Assembly: GCA_903789505.1 (NCBI GenBank)
Contig: CAIFEU010000171.1
Location: 1-5,079, forward strand
DNA length: 5,079 bases
Source of the DNA: an uncultured Coriobacteriales bacterium
GTDB taxonomy: Bacteria; Actinomycetota; Coriobacteriia; Coriobacteriales; UMGS124
Reading direction: 5' to 3'
The notes under the pieces were generated by a model, which was not told the origin of the DNA, did not search any database, and worked only from the letters and a program-made list of their open reading frames with translations. This document shows positions 1-5,079 of the stretch, piece after piece (the first letter of the stretch is position 1; every line of letters starts with the position of its first letter). Made by a program: the position numbers and the translations under genes.

Positions 1-1
1 G

Positions 2-1216
2 CTGAGCGGGGGCGTCGCCGCGGGGCTTGCCGACCCCGAGCGGCTGTCCGTCGTGGGCGACGGCCGGGAGGGGCGCCCCGTGGAGCCCCCGTCGGGCGTC
101 GCGCGTCAGGTCGCGCGGGTGACGGGCGCCCTTGCCCGGGCGGCGCGCCGCCGTCGGCAGCATCGCGAGCGGGATGACCGCGCCTACGTCGAGGCGCTGT
201 TCGGCGCGCCGGCGCTGCCGGGGTGGCGGCTCGAGGCGATCGAGCGCGACGTCTGCGTGGGCGTTCACGAGGGCTGCAGGCTCTGGGTGGTCGACGGTTC
301 GCGCGACCCGTCCGGGCCTGCGGACGGCGGCGTCGCCCTCGCCCGCGAGCAGGCGCGCGCCCAGTACGAGCGCAACCGTGACCGCCTGCGGGGCAGCCGG
401 CGCCTGGTCGACCACGTCGTCGAGGAGCTGAGCCGCGAGCTGGGGGACCGGGTTCGCAGCCAGAGGACGCTCGTCGAGCGCAGGCGCCGCAGCGGGGAGC
501 TGAGCGCCGCGGAGGCATGGCGCTGCGACGTGCTCGACGACGCACGGCCCTTCGCGCGCCGCGCGCGCCTGGAGAGCGCCCCGGTCTGCGTCGACCTGCT
601 GCTCGACGCCTCGGGGTCGCGCGCCGACGAGCAGTCGACAATCGCGCTCCAGGCCTACGTCATCGCGCGCGGCCTGGGGCGGTGCGGCGTGCCGGTGCGC
701 GTGAGCGCGTTCTGCGCGGTGCGCGGCTACACGGTGGTGCGCGCCCTGACGGGCTTCTCGGACGCCTCGGCGGGCGAGGGGACGCTGCGCTACTGCGCCG
801 CCGGGATGAACCGGGACGGCCTGGCACTGCGCGCCCTGGAGCGGCTGCCCGGGCCGCCCGGGTCCGCGCGTCGCATCGTCGTGATGCTGACCGACGCCGC
901 CCCGATGGACGTGCGCGAGGGGTTCTTCGCCGGGGGAGGGCACCGTGGGCGGCCGTCGGGCGCCGCGGGCGCGCCCGACGCCGGGCGGGGGTGGACCGAC
1001 TACGTGGGCAGACGGGCGATCGCCGACACGGCCCAGGCCGTGCGCGACCTGGCGTCGCGCGGGACGCGCGTCGTGGGGATATTCGACGGCGAGGACGAGC
1101 GCATGGCGGACGCGCGGACGATCTTCGGGGACGGCCTCGTGCGCATCCGCGGCCTGGGCCACATGGCGGACGCCGCCGCGCGCCTGATCGGCGACGCCAT
1201 CGAGGGGCTGGCCTGA
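2..1216 (+). CDS. VWA-domain protein of the NorD/CobT C-terminal type (5'-partial)
   Basis: This is the C-terminal part of a von Willebrand factor A protein related to NorD (nitric oxide reductase activation) and the CobT C-terminal domain. Such proteins usually act in the cytoplasm with a MoxR/CbbQ-type AAA+ ATPase to remodel or metallate a target enzyme; the target here is unknown. The frame is open from the window edge, so the GTG at 53 is probably internal. Numbering from that GTG: residues 20-45 are Arg-rich; 95-150 are charged and helical; the VWA fold starts near 177. The MIDAS metal site is visible as DASGS (D185, S187, S189), then NRDG (253-256), and T280-D281 after the strand RRIVVML. 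The C-terminal helix and strand (AIADTAQAVRDL, then TRVVGIFDG) match the NorD ending. Residues 291-316 form a Gly-rich loop. The gene ends 54 bp from a convergent gene. The family is fairly sure; the partner and substrate are not. Confidence 0.8.
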   Translation: MSGGVAAGLADPERLSVVGDGREGRPVEPPSGVARQVARVTGALARAARRRRQHRERDDRAYVEALFGAPALPGWRLEAIERDVCVGVHEGCRLWVVDGSRDPSGPADGGVALAREQARAQYERNRDRLRGSRRLVDHVVEELSRELGDRVRSQRTLVERRRRSGELSAAEAWRCDVLDDARPFARRARLESAPVCVDLLLDASGSRADEQSTIALQAYVIARGLGRCGVPVRVSAFCAVRGYTVVRALTGFSDASAGEGTLRYCAAGMNRDGLALRALERLPGPPGSARRIVVMLTDAAPMDVREGFFAGGGHRGRPSGAAGAPDAGRGWTDYVGRRAIADTAQAVRDLASRGTRVVGIFDGEDERMADARTIFGDGLVRIRGLGHMADAAARLIGDAIEGLA

Positions 1217-1248
1217 GGCGCGGCTGCCCCGTCGCGGCTCAGGCCGCG
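1210..1248. terminator. Possible bidirectional terminator between convergent genes
   Basis: Two alternative inverted repeats lie at the end of the VWA gene. GGCCTGAG (1210-1217, spanning the stop codon) pairs with CTCAGGCC (1238-1245). CGCGGC (1233-1238) pairs with GCCGCG (1243-1248) across a TCAG loop. The two overlap, so only one can form at a time. No T-run follows on either strand, so this is not a textbook intrinsic terminator. The placement between two convergent stop codons is the main support. In DNA this GC-rich, short stems also arise by chance. Confidence 0.35.
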
Positions 1249-1270
1249 TCCGCCGGGCCGGCGCGAGGGT

Positions 1271-2554
1271 CTAGCCCTCACCGTGCCGGCGGCGCAGCAC
1301 CCTGCCCTGGATGCCCGCCGGGAGGGGGGGGGTGGGGTGGGCGGCCTCCGCCGGGGGGGCGACGGTGGACTCCGCGGCGCCCTTCGCCGCCGACCTCGCC
1401 GCGCTCGCGACGTCGCCCGCGGCGGACGCCGCCGCACGCTTGACGGCGCCGGCGACCTCCTGCAGGAAGCCGCTCGTCCGCATCATGCTCAGCGCCTCCC
1501 CGTAGGAGACGCGCCTGATCGACGCCATGCGCGCGGGGCCGTCCTCGGAGCACAGCCAGTCACGCGTGATGACGCCGACGCGGAACGTCAGGAACGCGCT
1601 CACCATGCCGCTGGTGGCACTGCCGAGCAGGATCCCGGCGCCCCGCGCCCCCGCCCCGCCGCCCAGCGCCTGCCCCATGAGCCCGTCGAGGTCGGCGTCG
1701 TCGAGGCCGCCGGCTATCAGCGCGCTGAGCATGACGCGCGAGTAGAGCCGCGCCAGCCCCAGGTTGGTCGGTCTGAAGCCGCACCGCTGCACGATCGACC
1801 TTACCAGCTCCAGGCATACCGAGAGCATCGTGACGGTGTCGACGAGCGCCGAGTGGGAGATGGCGGTCGCGAAGAACGCCGTCGTCGCGCTGCGGCGGCA
1901 TTCGGCGTCGATCTGGGGCACGCAGGTGCGCTTGAAGAAGTCAATCAGCAGGTCGTCCGCCTCGTCGCCGGCGAGCAGGTACCCCTCGACCTCGCTCTTC
2001 TGGGCAGGCGTCAGCCCGGCGTTGTTCACGAGGTTGTCGACGAGCATCCTGCAGTGGCGGCGCTTCGCGCGGCCGTGCTCGTCGCGCAGCTGATAGAGGG
2101 AGAACACCGGGCGGCGCGAGACCTCGATGACCGGGCGGACCACGCCCACGACCACGACGACGCCGACGAGAACGTAGAACAGCGTCCCCAGGACGACGTT
2201 GGCGTCCATCAGGTGGTCGCCGACGTTGAGGACGCTGCCCAGCACGGTGAGGGCAACCAGTATGACCAGGCACACGAGGACGACGACCGTCGAGGTGCGC
2301 ATCGACCCCGTCCGCCTCTGCCGCGCGTCGATGACGTCGGACGCGAAGCACTCGGGGTCCTCGCCTCCCTCGTCGCCGGGGGAGCCGCCCTCCTCCACCG
2401 TCGCATGCGTATCCTGCCGGGCCTGCTCCCCATGCGCGCCCGCGCCCTGGCCGGGGCGGTCGCCGCTCCCGATCGCGAGCCCCGTCTCAGCCCTCACGTC
2501 CGCCTGACCCGGCGCCGCGGGCGTCTCGTCCGCTTCCCTGCCGTCACGTTCCAT
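1271..2554 (-). CDS. Two-TM membrane protein with a YcjF/DUF697-like C-terminal region
   Basis: This is a 427-residue membrane protein; its biochemical role is unknown to me. Residues 1-85 are acidic, Gly/Glu-rich and probably disordered. Two hydrophobic segments follow at about 88-109 and 119-139, joined by a short polar loop (NVGDHLMDAN). A soluble basic linker starts with RRPVFSLYQLRDEHGRAKRR (147-166). Residues 222-335 look like DUF697: a helix with ISHSALVDTVTMLSVCLELV, then FRPTNLGLARLYSRVML, then a Gly/Ala-rich stretch ending in FLTFRVGVITRDWLC. This order (acidic N-terminus, two TMs, DUF697) matches E. coli YcjF. Residues 364-400 are Ala-rich with regular Lys/Arg, resembling an amphipathic helix, and the end is Pro-rich. 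I chose the ATG at 2554 because GAAGGGG lies 9 nt upstream. An internal ATG at 2302, just before TM1, is less well placed. It sits 69 bp downstream of glpK on the same strand. No ycjX-like GTPase gene is in view. The family call is from motif memory and moderately sure. Confidence 0.65.
   Translation of the reverse strand: MERDGREADETPAAPGQADVRAETGLAIGSGDRPGQGAGAHGEQARQDTHATVEEGGSPGDEGGEDPECFASDVIDARQRRTGSMRTSTVVVLVCLVILVALTVLGSVLNVGDHLMDANVVLGTLFYVLVGVVVVVGVVRPVIEVSRRPVFSLYQLRDEHGRAKRRHCRMLVDNLVNNAGLTPAQKSEVEGYLLAGDEADDLLIDFFKRTCVPQIDAECRRSATTAFFATAISHSALVDTVTMLSVCLELVRSIVQRCGFRPTNLGLARLYSRVMLSALIAGGLDDADLDGLMGQALGGGAGARGAGILLGSATSGMVSAFLTFRVGVITRDWLCSEDGPARMASIRRVSYGEALSMMRTSGFLQEVAGAVKRAAASAAGDVASAARSAAKGAAESTVAPPAEAAHPTPPLPAGIQGRVLRRRHGEG
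1324..1341 (+). other. G-quadruplex motif with a 9-base G homopolymer
   Basis: On the + strand there is a run of nine G (1324-1332), T, four G, T, three G. This can be parsed as four G-tracts with one-base loops, the most stable class of predicted quadruplex. A further run of seven G lies at 1353-1359. It falls inside the 3' end of the membrane-protein gene, on the template strand, where it encodes the Thr-Pro-Pro-Leu-Pro part of the tail. The coding strand therefore carries C9. Confidence 0.6.
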
Positions 2555-2563
2555 GTTCGGCCG

Positions 2564-2570
2564 CCCCTTC
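2564..2570 (-). promoter_or_regulatory. Ribosome binding site for the membrane-protein gene
   Basis: GAAGGGG read on the - strand, 9 nt before the ATG at 2554. It supports the long 427-residue form over a start at the internal ATG (2302), whose upstream AGAGG is about 13 nt away and whose G-run is too close. Confidence 0.6.
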
Positions 2571-2575
2571 TCGCC

Positions 2576-2623
2576 GGCGGGTGGTCCCGCCCTCGTTCGT
2601 CTCGCGGGCCCCTCGCGGGGTCC
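2576..2623 (-). other. Two tandem hairpins in the gap between glpK and the membrane-protein gene
   Basis: Read on the - strand, the gap holds CCCC-GCGA-GGGG (2609-2620), a four-pair stem closed by a GNRA-type tetraloop and extendable by two pairs past one mismatch. Next comes GGCGGG-ACCA-CCCGCC (2576-2591), a perfect six-pair stem. The second stem ends 5 nt before the ribosome binding site of the next gene. Neither is followed by a U-run. They could be a weak terminator, a processing or stability element, or chance structure in GC-rich DNA. I see no promoter in this gap. Confidence 0.35.
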
Positions 2624-4126
2624 TCACAGGTCGCTGCGCGTTCGCCTGACCGCCTCTGCCCAGCCTGCGAGGAGCTTGCGCACGCGCCCTTCGTCCATCC
2701 GGGGGAGGAACACGTCATCGTCGTCGCGCAGGTCGCGCAGCTCGTCGGTCCCTCCCCAGAAGCCGGTCGCGAGCCCCGCCAGGTACGCCGCGCCCAGCGC
2801 GGTGCTCTCGACGCAGCGCGGGCGGCGCAGCTCGATGCCGAGGATGTCGCTTTGGAACTGCATCAGGAAGTCGTTGGCGGAGGCGCCGCCGTCCACGTTG
2901 AGGACCTCGATCGGCCTGCCCGCGTCCGCCTGAACGGCGGCGCACATGTCGCTCATCTGGTAGGCGAGCGCCTCGAGCGCGGCGCGCACGATGTGGGCGC
3001 GGCTCGTGCCGCGGGTGATGCCCTGGATCGTCCCGCGCGCGTCGGGGTCCCACCAGGGCGCCCCGAGCCCCGTGAACGCCGGGACGATGTAGACGCCGCC
3101 GGTGTCCTCGACCGAGCGCGCGAGCTCCTCGGTCTCCTGCGCGCTGCCGATCAGGCCCAGCTCGTCGCGCAGCCACTGGATCAGCGCGCCCGCCACGAAG
3201 ACGCTCCCCTCCAGCGCGTACTCGGTGCCGCGCGTGCCCGGGGCGGACGCGGCGATGGTCGTGACCAGGTTGTGGCTCGACACGCAGGGCGTCGTCCCGG
3301 TGTGCAGCAGGAAGAAGCACCCGGTGCCGTAGGTGTTCTTCGCCTGGCCGGCGTCGAAGCAGCACTGGCCGAACAGCGCCGCCTGCTGGTCGCCCACCAG
3401 GCTGCAGATCGGTAGGCCCAGCGGGATGCTGGGGTTGGCCGTTGCACCGAACACGCAGGACGTGGGGAGGACCTCGGGCATCATCGAGGAGGGGATGTCG
3501 AACAGGTCGAGCAGCGTCTGGTCCCAGCGGCCCTCGTGGATGTTGTACAGCATCGTCCTGCTGGCGTTGGTGACGTCGGTCACGTGCGCCCTGCCCCCGG
3601 TGAGCGACCAGGCGAGCCAGGAGTCGACGGTGCCGAACGCGAGCTCGCCGGCGCGCGCCCGCTCGCGGGCGCCGGGGACGTTGTCGAGGATCCACGCGAT
3701 CTTGCTCGCCGAGAAGTATGCGTCGGGTATGAGCCCGGTGCGCGCGCGGACGTCCGCCGCGACCCGTTCGTCGCCGCAGAGCCGCTCGATGATCGGGGCG
3801 GTGCGCCGGCACTGCCACACGAGGGCGTTGCAGACGGGCCTGCCGGTGGCGCGGTCCCACACCAGCGTGGTCTCGCGCTGGTTGGCGATGCCGATGCACT
3901 CGACGTCGGAGGGCGTGAGGTCGTTGCTCACGAGCAGCTCGGTGAGAGCGCCCAGCTGCGAGGAGAGGATGTCGGTGGGGTCGTGCTCGACCCAGCCGGG
4001 CTTCGGGTAGATCTGGCGGAACGGCCGGCTCACCGAGGCGACGATCCGCCCGCGCCGGTTGACGAGCACGGCACGGGAGCTCGTGGTCCCCTGGTCGAGC
4101 GCTATGACGTAGCGTGTCTTTCCCAT
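2624..4126 (-). CDS. glpK: Glycerol kinase
   Basis: ATP-dependent glycerol kinase (FGGY family), a cytoplasmic enzyme that makes sn-glycerol 3-phosphate and so traps glycerol for lipid synthesis or catabolism. The 500-residue length is normal. Visible signatures: phosphate-binding DQGTTSSR (11-18); glycerol-binding R84-E85 in NQRETT, W104, Y137 in DAYFS, and F271; GTVDSWLAWSLTGG (165-178); catalytic base D246 in LVGDQQAALFGQ; NTYGTGCFF (264-272); adenine-site VDGGASANDFLMQFQSDIL (411-429); and the closing STALGAAYLAG (441-451). The C-terminus keeps the family pattern LPRMDE...GW..AV. The ATG at 4126 is chosen because GAGGT sits 7 nt upstream and the protein then begins where the family does; the frame is open for 55 more codons upstream but these do not look like protein. 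The segment TANPSIPLGLPI (229-240) lacks the His that PTS HPr phosphorylates in many Firmicute enzymes. It lies 67 bp downstream of the hydrolase gene, probably co-transcribed. No glycerol facilitator gene is in the window. Confidence 0.97.
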   Translation of the reverse strand: MGKTRYVIALDQGTTSSRAVLVNRRGRIVASVSRPFRQIYPKPGWVEHDPTDILSSQLGALTELLVSNDLTPSDVECIGIANQRETTLVWDRATGRPVCNALVWQCRRTAPIIERLCGDERVAADVRARTGLIPDAYFSASKIAWILDNVPGARERARAGELAFGTVDSWLAWSLTGGRAHVTDVTNASRTMLYNIHEGRWDQTLLDLFDIPSSMMPEVLPTSCVFGATANPSIPLGLPICSLVGDQQAALFGQCCFDAGQAKNTYGTGCFFLLHTGTTPCVSSHNLVTTIAASAPGTRGTEYALEGSVFVAGALIQWLRDELGLIGSAQETEELARSVEDTGGVYIVPAFTGLGAPWWDPDARGTIQGITRGTSRAHIVRAALEALAYQMSDMCAAVQADAGRPIEVLNVDGGASANDFLMQFQSDILGIELRRPRCVESTALGAAYLAGLATGFWGGTDELRDLRDDDDVFLPRMDEGRVRKLLAGWAEAVRRTRSDL

Positions 4127-4133
4127 CGATGCG

Positions 4134-4138
4134 ACCTC
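4134..4138 (-). promoter_or_regulatory. Ribosome binding site that fixes the glpK start
   Basis: GAGGT on the - strand, 7 nt before the ATG at 4126. It decides against the longer open frame that runs back to 4291 into the hydrolase gene. Confidence 0.7.
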
Positions 4139-4170
4139 GGTCTCGCTTGCTTGGCGGCGCGGCGCGCGTC

Positions 4171-4192
4171 CCTGGGCCCACCCGGGCCCGGG
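4171..4192. repeat. Palindrome cluster in the hydrolase-glpK gap
   Basis: TGGGCCCA (4173-4180) and CCCGGGCCCGGG (4181-4192) are perfect palindromes placed side by side. GGGCCC (4174-4179) and GGGCCC (4184-4189) can also form a six-pair hairpin with a four-base loop, extended by two pairs past one mismatch (C-A on the - strand). In the RNA sense it starts just after the hydrolase stop codon (TAG at 4196-4194) and ends about 33 nt before the glpK ribosome binding site. It has no U-run. It could be a partial terminator, an RNA stability hairpin, or an operator. The function is not shown by the sequence. Confidence 0.4.
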
Positions 4193-4193
4193 C

Positions 4194-5079
4194 CTACCCG
4201 AGCGCGCGGAGCACCTCGTCCACCCAGTCGGCGACGTCGGAGTAGACCCTCTCGCGCCCGTCCTCGTTGAGGATCTCGTGGCGCATGCCATCGTAGAGCA
4301 CCGTCCTCACGTTGACCACCCCGGCGTCCCTGAGGAGGCGCTGGGTTCGCAGCACGCCCTTCCCGTGGGCTCCCACCGCGTCGTCGGCGCCGCTCACGAT
4401 CAGGAACGGCAGGTCGTGCGGCGTCGCGCGGGCGCAGGCGGGGGAGCACGCCCGGGCCGTGAGGTCGGTCAGCGTGGCGTAGCCCCCGGCGGAGAACGGG
4501 AAGCCGCACGCCTCGTCGGCGATGTAGCCGTCGACGTTGGCGACGTTGTGGCTGAGCCAGTCGAAGGGCGTCCGAGCGTCCCTGACGTCCCTGGAGTACG
4601 CGCCGTCCGCCAGCGCGTGGAGCAGCTCGCTGTGGGCGTCGGGCCCGCGCAGGGCGCAGACTGCCCGCGCCAGCGCGTTGCCGAACCGCGAGACGGCGGG
4701 CGCCACGTGGCCGGTGCCGCTGACCACGACGCCCGCCAGCCCGTCGCCGGAGCGCGCGGCGCAGACGCGGGCGACGAAGCTCCCCATGGAGTGGCCCAGC
4801 AGGACGCGCGGGACGTCGCCCCCCGACGCCTCCGCCTGCAGGAGCCGCTGGGCGCACTCCGCCATGAGCTGGACGTCCCGCACCAGGTAGTCGGCGCCGT
4901 CGGGCGGCAGGCACCCCCTGCGCCCCGGCGGGGCGCTCTCCCCGTGCCCAATCTGGTCGTGGCCGCACACGGCGAGACCGCGTCGGGCGAGGAAGCGCGC
5001 GAAGTCGTCGTAGCGCCCCACGTGCTCGCACATGCCGGGGCCGATCTGCACCAGCGCCCGGGGCGCCGTCCGCCCCGCA
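4194..5079 (-). CDS. Alpha/beta hydrolase, monoacylglycerol lipase / lysophospholipase-like (5'-partial)
   Basis: A serine hydrolase of the monoacylglycerol lipase/PldB (Hydrolase_4) group, expected to cut the ester bond of monoacylglycerols or lysophospholipids and release glycerol or a glycerophosphodiester. The frame is open to the window edge (294 residues in view). Residues just before the GTG at 5051 (APRALVQI) look like the first core strand, so the true start lies upstream and roughly 20-25 residues are missing. Numbering from that GTG: oxyanion-loop region GPGMCEHVGRYDDFARFL (4-21); DQIGHGES (32-39); nucleophile S88 in LLGHSMGS; a lid region about 112-205; acid D224 in SGADDAVG; catalytic H258 in MRHEILNE. 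The triad is complete. The family normally has His-Gly before the Met of the oxyanion loop; here it is Pro-Gly. No signal peptide can be judged because the N-terminus is absent. It is followed after 67 bp by glpK, which suits a role in glycerol release. Substrate is inferred, not seen. Confidence 0.87.
   Translation of the reverse strand, partial: AGRTAPRALVQIGPGMCEHVGRYDDFARFLARRGLAVCGHDQIGHGESAPPGRRGCLPPDGADYLVRDVQLMAECAQRLLQAEASGGDVPRVLLGHSMGSFVARVCAARSGDGLAGVVVSGTGHVAPAVSRFGNALARAVCALRGPDAHSELLHALADGAYSRDVRDARTPFDWLSHNVANVDGYIADEACGFPFSAGGYATLTDLTARACSPACARATPHDLPFLIVSGADDAVGAHGKGVLRTQRLLRDAGVVNVRTVLYDGMRHEILNEDGRERVYSDVADWVDEVLRALG

Noticed and set aside
53..55. GTG as the start of the VWA gene
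   Set aside because: The same frame is open to the window edge with protein-like sequence, and no ribosome binding site lies at the right distance, so an upstream start is more likely.
517..1443. Open + strand frame of 308 codons over the VWA gene
   Set aside because: Extremely Arg/Ala/Pro/Gly-rich, no recognisable fold, and overlaps the well-supported VWA frame.
2300..2302. Internal ATG just before TM1 as the start of the membrane protein
   Set aside because: It would remove the odd acidic leader, but its upstream purine runs are badly spaced, while the ATG at 2554 has GAAGGGG 9 nt away. Kept only as an alternative.
2601..2619. Direct repeat of CTCGCGGG (2601-2608 and 2612-2619)
   Set aside because: Eight bases in very GC-rich DNA, explained by the overlapping hairpin; no sign of a mobile-element end or binding-site array.
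1283..3415. Open + strand frame of 710 codons
   Set aside because: It runs antisense through both the membrane-protein gene and glpK, is rich in Arg/Gly/Ala/His without domain motifs, and is the usual long shadow frame of GC-rich DNA.
2715..4181. Open - strand frame of 488 codons inside glpK
   Set aside because: An Arg-rich +1/-1 shadow of the clear glycerol kinase frame.
4127..4291. N-terminal extension of glpK by 55 codons
   Set aside because: The extension is low-complexity, overlaps the hydrolase coding end, and the ATG at 4126 has a well-spaced GAGGT and the standard family start.
4102..5031. Open - strand frame of 309 codons inside the hydrolase
   Set aside because: Arg-rich shadow; the other frame carries the full catalytic triad.
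5049..5051. GTG as the start of the hydrolase gene
   Set aside because: It falls inside the first core strand of the fold, and the frame continues in a family-like way to the window edge.

Overview
The window is very GC-rich (well over 65% by eye), gene-dense, and uses G/C at nearly every third codon position. This, with the protein flavour (a NorD-type VWA protein, a glycerol kinase close to the standard bacterial form, and a 'GMCEHVGRYDDF'-type lysophospholipase-like hydrolase), suggests a high-GC actinobacterium, possibly an anaerobic Coriobacteriia member. The taxonomic call is inference and could be wrong.

Layout. Positions 2-1216 (+) hold the 3' part of a VWA-domain gene of the NorD/CobT C-terminal type; its 5' end lies outside the window. 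It converges on a leftward block of three genes on the - strand, with a 54-bp gap (1217-1270) that contains overlapping inverted repeats. In transcription order the leftward block is: an alpha/beta hydrolase (5079-4194, 5' end outside the window), glycerol kinase glpK (4126-2624), and a two-TM membrane protein with a YcjF/DUF697-like C-terminal half (2554-1271). The gaps inside the block are only 67 and 69 bp. Each holds GC-rich hairpins but no visible promoter or U-tract terminator, so the three genes could be one transcription unit.

How the genes may work together. The hydrolase has a complete Ser-Asp-His triad of the monoacylglycerol lipase/lysophospholipase family, and the next gene phosphorylates glycerol. 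The simplest reading is a small acylglycerol or lysophospholipid scavenging pair: the lipase frees glycerol and GlpK traps it as sn-glycerol 3-phosphate. The membrane protein downstream has no evident biochemical link to this. The VWA protein probably works with a MoxR/CbbQ-type AAA+ ATPase encoded upstream of the window.

I see no mobile element, CRISPR array, tRNA or rRNA. Points worth a second look: a C9 homopolymer combined with a short-loop G-quadruplex motif in the 3' end of the membrane-protein gene; a Pro where the hydrolase family normally has the oxyanion-loop His; and the hairpins in the intergenic gaps. I do not see convincing evidence of a new multi-gene system in this window.
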